NCBI RefSeq assembly: GCF_030389965.1
Contig: NZ_CP128400.1
Span: 1,116,001-1,180,000 of the forward strand
Source: Candidatus Chlorohelix allophototropha
GTDB lineage: Bacteria > Chloroflexota > Chloroflexia > Chloroheliales > Chloroheliaceae
Direction: 5' to 3'
DNA: 64,000 bases
The position numbers were made by a program, and so were the translations under genes. The notes under the pieces were generated by a model. It saw nothing but the letters and a program-made list of their open reading frames with translations, ran no database searches and had not been told where the DNA came from. Below are positions 50,917 through 60,300 of this stretch, one piece after another. How positions within the stretch are numbered: the first letter of the stretch is position 1; each line of letters begins with the position of its first letter.

Positions 50917-52893
50917 GTGGATTATATAAACGCAGGCGAGTATGATGTAATTGTGGTTGGTGCGGGACACGCTGGCTGTGAAGCAGCGTTGGCAGCGGCT
51001 CGCATGGGTTGCCGAACTATGCTGGTAACGCTAAATCTCGACAGTGTCGCGCTTATGCCGTGTAACCCCTCAATCGGCGGTCCGGCGAAAGGGCATGTTG
51101 TACGCGAGATTGACGCGCTGGGTGGTCAAATGGCGCGCAACACCGATCGCACCCTGATTCAGATTCGCTTGCTCAACACTTCAAAAGGTCCTGCCGTACA
51201 GGCTTTGCGGGCGCAGGCTGATAAAAAGCTCTATCAACTCGCTATGAAAGAATCCATTGAAAATACCCCTAATCTCACCTTGCGCCAAGCTCAGGTCGAA
51301 GAGTTACTCATTCAGCGAGATGAACAAACCGGGAATTTGCAAGCTTGTGGCGTAGTAATCGCCAATGGGCTAACCTATCATTCTCGGACGGTAGTGCTGA
51401 CCACCGGCACTTTTCTCAAGGGGCGTATTATCATGGGCGATTATATCGCCAGCGCTGGGCGTGCCGGTGAGCCTCCCAGTGTACAGGTTTCCAATAATCT
51501 GGCTGGTTTGGGTTTTCCACTTCATCGCTTGAAAACCGGGACTCCTCCGCGTATTGATGCCCGTACCATTGATTTTTCAAAAACGATAGTGCAACGTGGT
51601 AGCGCGGAGCCACTCCATTTCAGCTTTACCTACTTTGAAAATGACCGGGTAGAATTTATGCCCCCGCCCACTATCCCCAAAGCTTTCCCACATTCAACAC
51701 TGGATGGTTGGCGACCTCAGTTACCTTGTTATCTGGTGCATACCACTTCCCGCACCCACGAAATCATCCGTAACAACTTTCATCGCGCCCCTATGTTTAC
51801 CGGAGTAATCGAGGGAGTCGGTCCGCGCTACTGTCCTAGTATCGAGGATAAAGTTAATCGCTTCTCCGATAAGGAATCGCACCAACTGTTTCTTGAGCCG
51901 GAAGGCTGGGTAACTAACGAAGTTTATGTGCAGGGCGCAAACACCAGTTTGCCCGCTGATGTACAGATTGACCTGATTCATTCAATCCCCGGTTTGGAAA
52001 AAGCCGAAATTATGCGCTTTGGTTATGCGGTTGAGTATGATGCGGTTCCTAGCACCGAGATTCGCGCCAGCATGGAAACCAAACGTATTTCGAACCTGTT
52101 TTTGGCAGGGCAAATCAACGGAACCAGCGGCTATGAAGAAGCGGGTGGTCAGGGAATTTTGGCGGGGATTAATGCAGCGTTACGAGTACAGAGTCGCCCT
52201 CCCTTTATTCTAAAGCGGGAACAGGCTTATATCGGGGTGATGATTGACGACCTTACTACCAAAGAAATCAAAGAGCCTTACCGCTTGATGACCAGTCGCG
52301 CCGAATATCGCTTGTTGCTGCGCACCGATAACGCCGACCTGCGCCTGACTCCACTTGCCTATGAGATGGGTTTGGTTTCAAAGGAACGCTATATGGCGGT
52401 CGAGAATAAGCGAGATAGTATTGCCTATTACCTCAAGAAGCTGGAAAAAACCAGTCTTACGCCCAGTGTTGAGCGTAATGCGATACTAACCGCTGCTGGG
52501 CTTCCTGCTCTTTCAGGCGAGACTCGTGGTTTTGAATATCTGCACCGCCCTGATGTAGGCACGCGAGCCTTTGCGGTGCTTTTCCCCGATGAGCAACCTA
52601 CCCCGGATGTAGCCGAACAAGTTGAAATCGCAGCCAAGTACACCACCTATATTAACAAGCAAGAGCAAGCAGTCGGGCGTATGCGCCGCCTTGAAGATAG
52701 TAGCTTACCAGACGACCTCGATTATAGTGTGGTGGTTGGCTTGCGAAATGAGGCAAGAGCGCGTCTTGCCCAATTTAAGCCCGCTACTCTAGGGCAAGCT
52801 TCTCGGTTGAATGGGGTGAATCCAGCAGATATAGCGGTTTTGCTGGTGCATCTTGAAAAAAACCACCGTCAAAATATTGCTAAAGCCGGATAG
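50917..52893 (+). CDS. mnmG: tRNA uridine-5-carboxymethylaminomethyl modification enzyme
   Basis: This 658-residue protein starts at a GTG with GAGG about 11 bases upstream. Hallmarks are VVGAGHAGCEAALAAARMG (FAD), GPAKGHVVREIDALGG, GEPPSVQVSNNLAGLGF, GPRYCPSIEDKV (MnmG signature) and LAGQINGTSGYEEAGGQG. With MnmE it makes the cmnm5 modification at the tRNA wobble uridine using FAD and NADH. MnmG (GidA) is often near the chromosome origin beside parAB, which fits this window. MnmE is not here. Confidence 0.96.
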   Translation: MDYINAGEYDVIVVGAGHAGCEAALAAARMGCRTMLVTLNLDSVALMPCNPSIGGPAKGHVVREIDALGGQMARNTDRTLIQIRLLNTSKGPAVQALRAQADKKLYQLAMKESIENTPNLTLRQAQVEELLIQRDEQTGNLQACGVVIANGLTYHSRTVVLTTGTFLKGRIIMGDYIASAGRAGEPPSVQVSNNLAGLGFPLHRLKTGTPPRIDARTIDFSKTIVQRGSAEPLHFSFTYFENDRVEFMPPPTIPKAFPHSTLDGWRPQLPCYLVHTTSRTHEIIRNNFHRAPMFTGVIEGVGPRYCPSIEDKVNRFSDKESHQLFLEPEGWVTNEVYVQGANTSLPADVQIDLIHSIPGLEKAEIMRFGYAVEYDAVPSTEIRASMETKRISNLFLAGQINGTSGYEEAGGQGILAGINAALRVQSRPPFILKREQAYIGVMIDDLTTKEIKEPYRLMTSRAEYRLLLRTDNADLRLTPLAYEMGLVSKERYMAVENKRDSIAYYLKKLEKTSLTPSVERNAILTAAGLPALSGETRGFEYLHRPDVGTRAFAVLFPDEQPTPDVAEQVEIAAKYTTYINKQEQAVGRMRRLEDSSLPDDLDYSVVVGLRNEARARLAQFKPATLGQASRLNGVNPADIAVLLVHLEKNHRQNIAKAG

Positions 52894-52986
52894 CACCTAC
52901 AAAAATATAATAAATTTAATAGTAGTAAACTAAAACTAACCTCTATTATTAACCCCGTCTAGGGGTTATAATTCCCATGTAGTTTT

Positions 52987-53009
52987 AAAGTACATTGGCT
53001 CTGTACTTT
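52987..53009. promoter_or_regulatory. 8-bp inverted repeat upstream of the 7TM sensor gene
   Basis: AAAGTACA (52987-52994) and complement (53002-53009) with a 7-base spacer lie 34 bases before the start of the 7TM-PAS protein. It may be an operator or a leader hairpin. A small AACCCC/GGGGTT hairpin at about 52955-52970 may end the mnmG transcript. Confidence 0.4.
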
Positions 53010-53042
53010 TGAAATGAACGACTTAAATTTAAAAGGGGTTAT

Positions 53043-54356
53043 ATGTTCCAATTTACCCCATATTTATTGCCTTTTATTTTTTCTGCGGTATCCATATTTA
53101 TTGTTGCCCTTTTGATTTGGCGGTTACGTCATAATGTAACTGTTAAATTGATGTTGGCTTTTATTGCCTGCCTTGAGCTTTGGATAATAGGCTTTATATT
53201 TGAAATCGCTGCCACTACTTTAGATGCAAAAATCACTTTGGCTAACCTACAATTTATCGGTATTGATTTACTGCCGATCGTTTGGGTGGGTTTGATTCTG
53301 AGTTACTTAGGGTATTTCGAGAAAGTACGCCGCTTTTTTATACCGATGATTTTATATCCGGTAATTAGTCAGTTTGTTATCTGGACTGATCCTCTCCACC
53401 ACCTGTTTCGCAAACAACCTTTGTTAGATATTACCACTACCTCAATCCCAATTCTACAAAACAATTATGGTATCTGGTATTACTTTGTTCAGATGCCTTT
53501 ACTATATATCTTTAGCTTTAGCATTATTGGTTTATTGGTTAACACTCTATTATCTGCTTCTGGTCCATACCGCAGCCAGATAATTTTTTTATTGATTAGC
53601 GCTTTAATTCCGCTCGTAATAAATGTTTTCTATGTATTTGGTATCTCTCCTATTCCAAATCTTAATCTCTCAGCAGTTGGCTTGAGTTTTACCACCATGC
53701 TGATTGTAGTAAGCTATTATCGTTATCAATTCCTCGATCTTTTGCCTGTAGCACGTAGTATGCTTGTAGATGTGCTGCAAGATGCTTGGATTGTGCTTGA
53801 TCGCTTGGGACGTATAGTTGACCTTAATCAAACTGCTCAAGAAATTGTGAAACAACCCAAACAAAAATTACTCGGTCAAGGTGCTGATACTGCTCTGCAA
53901 AACACTCCTGAACTTCTCAATTATTTATTGGCTAAGACAGATAAAAGAGGTGAACTACAACTTAGTAAGAATGATCAGACCAATTATTACGATGTCAATG
54001 TCACTATAATTCGCAGCAAAGGTACTGCAACAAATGGCAGTTTGGTTGTTATGCGTGATATATCCCAACGGGTACAGATTGAGCATGAACGTGAGCATCT
54101 CATTGCCGAATTACGCGAGGCATTGGAACAAATAAAGTTACTCTCAGGTTTGTTGCCTATTTGTGCCAGTTGCAAGAATATTAGGGATGATCAGGGTTAC
54201 TGGCATCAGGTTGAAACCTACCTCGAAGATAATTCTGATATGCGTTTCAGTCACGGTATCTGTCCCAATTGCATGCAGAAACTCTACCCTGATTTGGTTG
54301 ACTTGGTTTATAAAGATATGAAGGATGAGAGAAGCCTCAAAGAACTTGAGAACTAA
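53043..54356 (+). CDS. 7TM-PAS sensor with C-terminal Cys-pair motif, no kinase domain
   Basis: This 437-residue protein has about seven membrane helices in residues 1-230 (family of N-terminal histidine-kinase 7TM sensors). A PAS domain follows (about 235-345, VLQDAWIVLDRLGRIVDLNQTAQEIV, ending SLVVMRDISQRVQIE), then a short coiled coil. The tail is LPICASCKNIRDDQGYWHQVETYLEDN and FSHGICPNCMQKLYPDLV: two CxxC pairs, a common tail of PAS and receiver proteins probably binding Zn. No histidine kinase or GGDEF domain is present. It must pass its signal to another protein. GGGG precedes the ATG. Confidence 0.85.
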   Translation: MFQFTPYLLPFIFSAVSIFIVALLIWRLRHNVTVKLMLAFIACLELWIIGFIFEIAATTLDAKITLANLQFIGIDLLPIVWVGLILSYLGYFEKVRRFFIPMILYPVISQFVIWTDPLHHLFRKQPLLDITTTSIPILQNNYGIWYYFVQMPLLYIFSFSIIGLLVNTLLSASGPYRSQIIFLLISALIPLVINVFYVFGISPIPNLNLSAVGLSFTTMLIVVSYYRYQFLDLLPVARSMLVDVLQDAWIVLDRLGRIVDLNQTAQEIVKQPKQKLLGQGADTALQNTPELLNYLLAKTDKRGELQLSKNDQTNYYDVNVTIIRSKGTATNGSLVVMRDISQRVQIEHEREHLIAELREALEQIKLLSGLLPICASCKNIRDDQGYWHQVETYLEDNSDMRFSHGICPNCMQKLYPDLVDLVYKDMKDERSLKELEN

Positions 54357-54504
54357 TCCGCATCTTTGATTTCCCTACCCCATTAAATTATTCTACAAAA
54401 ATAAAATATTTTTCTATACCTAAATATATTAATAAAACCTCTTATCCGGTTTATAATGGATTCCAGAAATTTGGAGAACCTGAACCGTAGAGGGGAAAAT
54501 ATAT

Positions 54505-56307
54505 ATGCAACAGACACAAGCTAAACCAGTCAGTACCGATGGGAAGTGGGTTTCGGTTGCTTCCGCTTCCGAAGTTTTCGAAAGTGGTTGTAAGACAGTC
54601 TATGCCTGGGGCTACACCATTGCTTTATTCAAGTTCGACCGCCAGATTTATGCCGTTGATAATCGCTGCCCTCACATGGGCTTTCCATTGGATAAGGGCA
54701 ACGTGCGTGAAGGAATCCTTACCTGCCACTGGCATCACGCCCGTTTTGACCTAGCCAGCGGTGGAACCTTTGACCTGTGGGCGGATGATGTCCGCGCCTT
54801 TCCGGTTAAGCTTGAGGATGGGTTAGTGTGGCTCGACCTTACTCCGCTACCGGGCATGCACGTCCGCTATCTAAAAAACCTTTCCAGTGGATTGGAACGC
54901 AATATCAGGTTGGTTATCGCCAAAGCTACGCTCGGTTTGCTAAGCGGACAGGCTAACTTGGATACCGCTGCCCTAGAACCGTTTCGCGCTGGCTTGAAGT
55001 TTGCTGCTACGAATCGGCGTGGCGGTTGGAGTATCGGCGCAACTACTCTAGCGGTGATGCAAAACTTACTGCCCCATCTTGATGAAGAGGATAAGCCACG
55101 CGCGCTCTTTACCGGACTTAATGCCGTTTCGCGTGATTGTGATGGACAACCCGCTCGATTTGCCGTTGAACCTTTACCGGATGCTTCCGCTGACATTGCC
55201 CTTTTGAAAAAGTGGTTTCGCCAGTTCATAGAAGTGCGCGACTCTGAAGGCGCTGAACGCTGCATTGTAACGGCGGTGCGTGCCGGTTACTCGCCTGCAC
55301 AGGTGGTGGACATTTTCTATGCTGCTGCTACGGATCACCGCTACATTGATATTGGTCATCCGCTCGATTTTACTACCAAAGCCTTTGAAGCCCTTGATCT
55401 GGCAGGTTGGGATACTGACCTAGCTGCCCCGGTGTTAGCAAGTCTTGTTCCGAATTATACCGGCGCAGACCGCATGGAAGAATCTAACGAGTGGCGGCAT
55501 CCCATTGATCTCGTAGCTTTACTGGAGAATACTTTCGGGCAAATTGAACAAGCCGCTGCACAAGGTGCTGGCAAAGAGTGGCGCTGGCACTCGGATGATT
55601 CCTTAATAGATGTTTTGCTTGGTGATGACCCTGTAGCAATCGTTACCTTTCTGTTGGAAGCTTTGAGGCAAGGTGCAACTTACGAGCAACTGGCAGGGAT
55701 AGTGGCATATACCGCGCTGCGAAGAATAGTACATTACGGCATTACAAACGAATACCCAGATTGGAATACAGTACACCATACCTTTACCTTTGCCAATGCG
55801 GTTCATATGGGAATGCGACGTGCTCCTTCGGTTGAACTGGTGCGTGGTGTATTTGATGCCGCGCTGAGTATTTATCTCGACCGCTTCCTGAATATTCCAC
55901 CCACTCGTTTGCCTGCGCCATTATTGGAACAGCAGGTTGTGGCTACTCCTGATGAGCTTTTGAAAAAGCTTTTTGATTTGTTCAATCTACAACAACAGGT
56001 GAACGAGGCAGCAGAATTGGTGGCGCTTTATCTCAATATGGGTGGCGCACCGGATAAGTTGCGGGCGACTCTCGGCAAGGCGCTTTTGCGAGAGGATGCC
56101 GGATTTCATCCTATCCAATCGCTCGAAGCTTGTTTTCGCCAGTACGCTATGCTGCTGGAATTTCCCGGCGATCCTAAAATAGCCAACCACGCCTTGCTTG
56201 CGGCGGTGCGTTACCTAGCGGCGCATTCCCCCACTGCCCGCAGCGCCAACCAGACTTATCAGATAGCTTTGCGACTCAACCGAGGAGAGAAGGTTTTTGA
56301 GGAATGA
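54505..56307 (+). CDS. Rieske 2Fe-2S protein with large helical C-terminal domain
   Basis: This 600-residue protein has an N-terminal Rieske domain (about 1-110) with ligands C55/H57 in RCPHMGF and C74/H77 in LTCHWHHARF. The remaining 480 residues are helical with His-rich turns (RIVHYGITNEYPDWNTVHHTFTFANAVHMG) that could hold a second metal or substrate site. I do not recognise this part beyond a loose likeness to questin-oxidase-like helical proteins. It has no membrane helix. A stand-alone oxygenase or a redox regulator is possible. GAGGGGA precedes the ATG. Confidence 0.82.
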   Translation: MQQTQAKPVSTDGKWVSVASASEVFESGCKTVYAWGYTIALFKFDRQIYAVDNRCPHMGFPLDKGNVREGILTCHWHHARFDLASGGTFDLWADDVRAFPVKLEDGLVWLDLTPLPGMHVRYLKNLSSGLERNIRLVIAKATLGLLSGQANLDTAALEPFRAGLKFAATNRRGGWSIGATTLAVMQNLLPHLDEEDKPRALFTGLNAVSRDCDGQPARFAVEPLPDASADIALLKKWFRQFIEVRDSEGAERCIVTAVRAGYSPAQVVDIFYAAATDHRYIDIGHPLDFTTKAFEALDLAGWDTDLAAPVLASLVPNYTGADRMEESNEWRHPIDLVALLENTFGQIEQAAAQGAGKEWRWHSDDSLIDVLLGDDPVAIVTFLLEALRQGATYEQLAGIVAYTALRRIVHYGITNEYPDWNTVHHTFTFANAVHMGMRRAPSVELVRGVFDAALSIYLDRFLNIPPTRLPAPLLEQQVVATPDELLKKLFDLFNLQQQVNEAAELVALYLNMGGAPDKLRATLGKALLREDAGFHPIQSLEACFRQYAMLLEFPGDPKIANHALLAAVRYLAAHSPTARSANQTYQIALRLNRGEKVFEE

Positions 56308-56373
56308 AAGATCAAATTTGCTTGCTTGACGAGGTTAAGGTGTAATCCTTGCGGTTACATTGGGGCGCGCTCA

Positions 56374-56691
56374 TTAGTAATCAAAACTTTCTTCGCGTTT
56401 GCGCTCGTGGCGCGCCTGCCTCGACTCTTGTACTACCCGCTTGACTCTACCCCAACCCTCGGTGTAGAGCTTGAAATTCTCGTTTAGAGTGCGGTGTAGG
56501 CGTGTTATTTCGGCTTCGTCAGTCTGCGCCCGCAGCAGCTCATAAATTTCATGGCATTTAACGAGCTGCGCGAAAGCCTCCTCGTAAGCGTGGACACGAC
56601 GCAATTTGGGAATACCCCCGTTTCCGGCATTATCCATCAACAAACGAAATTGCTGCGAGGCATAATTAAATTGTTTGACTAATTCACGCAT
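56374..56691 (-). CDS. 105-residue helical protein, uncharacterised
   Basis: The protein begins MRELVKQFNYASQQFRLLMDNAG and is rich in Lys, Arg and Glu with a basic tail (VVQESRQARHERKREESFDY). It is probably a short soluble helical bundle. There is no clear ribosome site; TATAAT is a few bases before the ATG, so a leaderless start is conceivable. No family recognised. It is isolated from neighbours. Confidence 0.5.
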   Translation of the reverse strand: MRELVKQFNYASQQFRLLMDNAGNGGIPKLRRVHAYEEAFAQLVKCHEIYELLRAQTDEAEITRLHRTLNENFKLYTEGWGRVKRVVQESRQARHERKREESFDY

Positions 56692-56844
56692 AATATTATA
56701 TAACCAACGTTATAGAGACATATCCCCAGTACGTATAAATGAGTAATTCCAGCATTGTATAATTGATTCTAACCAGCGTAACCGCATAGAGCTTGGTTAG
56801 CAGAATATAGTATATAACTATATGAGGTTCTAGTCAAGTGGTGT

Positions 56845-56872
56845 AATAAAAAAGGCGGAGCTTAACTCCGCC
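56845..56872 (-). terminator. Intrinsic terminator of the 92-residue protein gene
   Basis: On the minus strand GGCGGAG/CTCCGCC (7 bp, 5-base loop; 56866-56872 and 56854-56860) is followed by a T-run (56848-56853). It lies 22 bases after the stop of the gene at 56895-57173. Confidence 0.85.
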
Positions 56873-56894
56873 AGCGGACGTAGCTTTGACCGAT

Positions 56895-57173
56895 CTATAG
56901 TTTTGTTTCGTAGGAATCATTTTCTATTGGTTGGTTCCAAGCAGATGCGGCAATTGCTTCTGCCTCACTCACAATGTCGAGGCGAGGTTCAGCGTTGGTA
57001 GCGATGCTCTGTTCCAATTCGTTTGTGATAAGGGCTTTAGCGGCACGATTCGCTTTCCAGCGATTCCAGCCACTCATTGCTAAAGTTATTACGAAGGGGG
57101 CGAGAATCAGACCGATAACCAGCGGCAAAGCTGACATCATTGCGCTTCCTGAAGCGGCAGCATATGGGCACAT
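56895..57173 (-). CDS. 92-residue single-pass membrane protein
   Basis: The ATG at 57173 follows AGGAGG by about 7 bases; a TTG two codons upstream is also possible. A short N-terminus MCPYAAASGSAMMSA leads into one membrane helix (LPLVIGLILAPFVITLAMSGW, residues about 15-35) and a cytoplasmic tail with KANRAAKALITNELEQ and an acidic end. It has its own terminator. No family recognised. Confidence 0.65.
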   Translation of the reverse strand: MCPYAAASGSAMMSALPLVIGLILAPFVITLAMSGWNRWKANRAAKALITNELEQSIATNAEPRLDIVSEAEAIAASAWNQPIENDSYETKL

Positions 57174-57268
57174 ATTCAAACCTCCTGAACTGCTATTTAT
57201 TAGTTTGGGTAATGTTAAGGATACCTTCTTTTTTTCGCGCTGACAAGACCTTTTTTCAAAATAAATTG

Positions 57269-57292
57269 AGCGTGAGGATTACTCCCCACGCT
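57269..57292 (-). terminator. Hairpin terminator after the alpha-2-macroglobulin gene
   Basis: On the minus strand the arms at 57284-57292 and 57269-57277 pair over 9 positions with one mismatch and are followed by CAATTTATTTT. It lies 25 bases after the stop codon. Confidence 0.55.
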
Positions 57293-57316
57293 TGAGAAAT
57301 TATTAACATACTTATG

Positions 57317-60300
57317 CTAGCCGTTAACTACAATTGCGCCTCCCAACGACTCGCCTTTCCAATCCGGGCGGTAGTAAGAATACGCCTGTGAAGTAACTGC
57401 CTGTGCCTTAATGGGGTAGAGCGCTACCGCCTTGAACTCGAAGGTTAGAGTTTCGTTTGGTGACATGTCCTCGATATACAGAATCACCTTGCGCCCTGCT
57501 ACATCGTAGCGTTTGATTTTGGGTTGCTGTTTTGCCAATGCCGCTAACGTGTCAGTTACAGGCGCAAAGCCGGTTGGCAACGCCACGTCCAGTACTACCA
57601 TACCCGCCTTGATAGGTTCGGGCGGCGTGAATTGCACTGTCGCTTTTACATTAAGCTGATTGCTCAACTCAATTTGTGACGCGCCGTAATCCACACTCAA
57701 TTGGAAAGTAGCTTGCTCTTTGCGCTCTGCCTCCGGTACATTAAAGCGACGAACCGTTTGCAGAACTGCCTGCCCGCGCCCTGCTACCTCTACGCTTACC
57801 GTACCGCCCAATTGCGCCTCGATCGTTTGTAGTACATCGGCGTTATCGGGATTGACCCGAACCTCTTTTTGCCAGTTCCCGTTGCGGAATGTAATGGTAG
57901 CATCCACGTCCGTTTTGCTGCCTGCGACATATTGGGATAATGCTTGCAAGCCCACCACCGTATCTTGAGTTGAATCCCAGCCGCCATAAGAATTACGCTT
58001 TGAAACCAACCAGCGCGCTGCCTGTGCTGCCGTTACCCGGTCGCCGTGAGCGACAAGCGCCAACAGTGCGTAGCCGGTAGTTTCGATAGTGGCGCTGCGG
58101 TTTGGTGGGTTATAGCGATTAGCCCCTGTTTGTGGATTTACAGGTATCTGCTCTAATTCACCCCAGTACAAACCGTTCTCGTCCTGTTTCGCCAGCTTGA
58201 CCAGCATATCGAAGGCTTTGCCCGCTTGTCCGCTTTTTGCCAGTTCCAGCGCGTAAGAGGTAAGAGCCAATGTATAGGGGTCGCTCATGCCATCCAGATT
58301 CTTTTCCAGATAGGCAATCGCTTTGCCTGCTCCGGTTTTATCGCCCGACTCCTGCAATGCCACTGCTAAATAAGCCGTTAGTGCTTGGTTGCCTTTTAAA
58401 CCGCCTAGCAAATCCTGATGGTGCAAGAAACCCACCGGCTCGAAAGAACCATCCGCTTTTTGCTGCTTGAGTAGCCAGCTGCGGGTTACATTCAAAACGT
58501 TGTCATCTATGAAGATAAAATCTTTAGCGATAGCCAGCGTTTTCAGTACAAAGGCTGAAAGCCACAAGCTGCCGATTTTATCGCTATTGCCGAAAGCAGA
58601 GAAACTGCCGTCAGTGCGCTGGTAGGTCAGTTCGCGTTGGTAGCCCGTCACCATAAGGCTTTCCGCTTTTGCCTGCAATTCGGGTTTAATCTGCCCGGTT
58701 TCTTTCAGGTAACGCGCCACAAAAACGTTTGGCGCGAATAAAATCATGTTTTGCTCGCCACAGCCGTAGGGCATCCGCAGCAGATTTTCCAATCCCTCGA
58801 TTGTTTGCGTCAGGTAGTTGCCTGTTACTGCCAGATACGCTCGCGCCGAATCTGCTACGATTCCAGCCGGAACGCTCATATCCAGTTGCAGATTCTTACC
58901 CGCTGTTATTACATAGTTTTCCACCACTTCGCGCGCTACGCCTTCCGGCTCAATCAGCAATTCTTTGATCACTGCGTCTGCCCGGTTGCGCGATCGTGCC
59001 GTGATTTTGAGTTGCTTATTGCCTAGCTCTTTCGCCTTAATGGTGAAGGATACCCCGCCTGTGCCGTTTGCGCCCACTTTAATCGTTTTAGAACTCTGAT
59101 CCAGCAACTCGAACCAGCTTTCAGGATTTAGCTCAACTGTGAACTGTTCCTCCTGCGAGGTGTAATTGTAGAGCGCCACTTTAACCGGAAATTGCTCGCC
59201 CCGAATGGCGGAATATACTAAGTCAACCGTTACAAAGAAAGGTTGCAGCACTTTTAGTTGCGCTTCTGCCATGCCCATGCCCAATTTGGGAGAGAGCGCC
59301 ACCGCATGCAGCATCCATGTGGTGATGCTGTCAGGCGCTTGAAATTTCTTGCTGGCTGTGCCGTCTGCTCCGGTTTTGAAATCCTCCCAAATCCATGTTT
59401 CGGGAAAGAACTGCCGTACTCGCTGCACTTCCGCCAATGTACCAACTTGATCGGCGGCTTTGCTGGCATCGGCGGCTGAATTTTGGGCCGCAGCGGTGGT
59501 GGCAGCAGCAGTGTTAGGCGCAGCGGCAAGCGGCGCACCTCTTACTACTCCGCCCGCTTCGGCAAAGAATTGTTGCTGATAGCTCTTGCCCTGTGGTACA
59601 TTTTTGTTGGTCAGCACCACTACCCCGGCGTTAGCGAACATCTCTTTGCTGCTTAGCGTGTCCATTTTCCCGCTCATACCGGGCGCTGGTATTACATCTC
59701 CCGCTACAGGTTGTGCATCGTGCAACTCAATCTGCGGTTTTTGATACAGCTTTTCCAGTTCGTCAAAGACTTGTTGCAGATTCAAGCGATTCTCAGCCAG
59801 AATAAAGACCGAGCGGTCAACAACCGCCACGCCCACTTTTGCTGCTCCTTCGGTTTTTAGACTCAAACTGACTTCCTGCCCCGGTTCTACCTCTGCCTTA
59901 TCAAATTTGGCTTCAACCTTGTGGGTATAGCTCGCTTCAACCGAGAAGGGCAGATAATCGGCAGCTACTTCGGCGTTGGGCATAATCTGGTAAACCAACA
60001 AACGCGCTTGTGGCGCCATCTGTGGCGTAACGGTGAAAGCTAGGTCGGGTGAGGCGGAGTAATCGGAAAAAACCAAAGTGCCATGTGCCATTATCTCGTA
60101 ATAGAAGCCGCTCGCCTGTTTGGTAGCGTTTACTTTGAAACTGGCGGTATCGCCCACTTTTAGCCCACCCTTGCTGACCTGTTGCAAGCTGATAAAATTG
60201 CCCGAAGGCGAGTATCCGGCTTGCATGGTGAGCGAGGTATAGGCTTTACCCGAACTGGTATTGCTGGAAGCCGAAAGCGTGAGTGAAATCGCATCACCGG

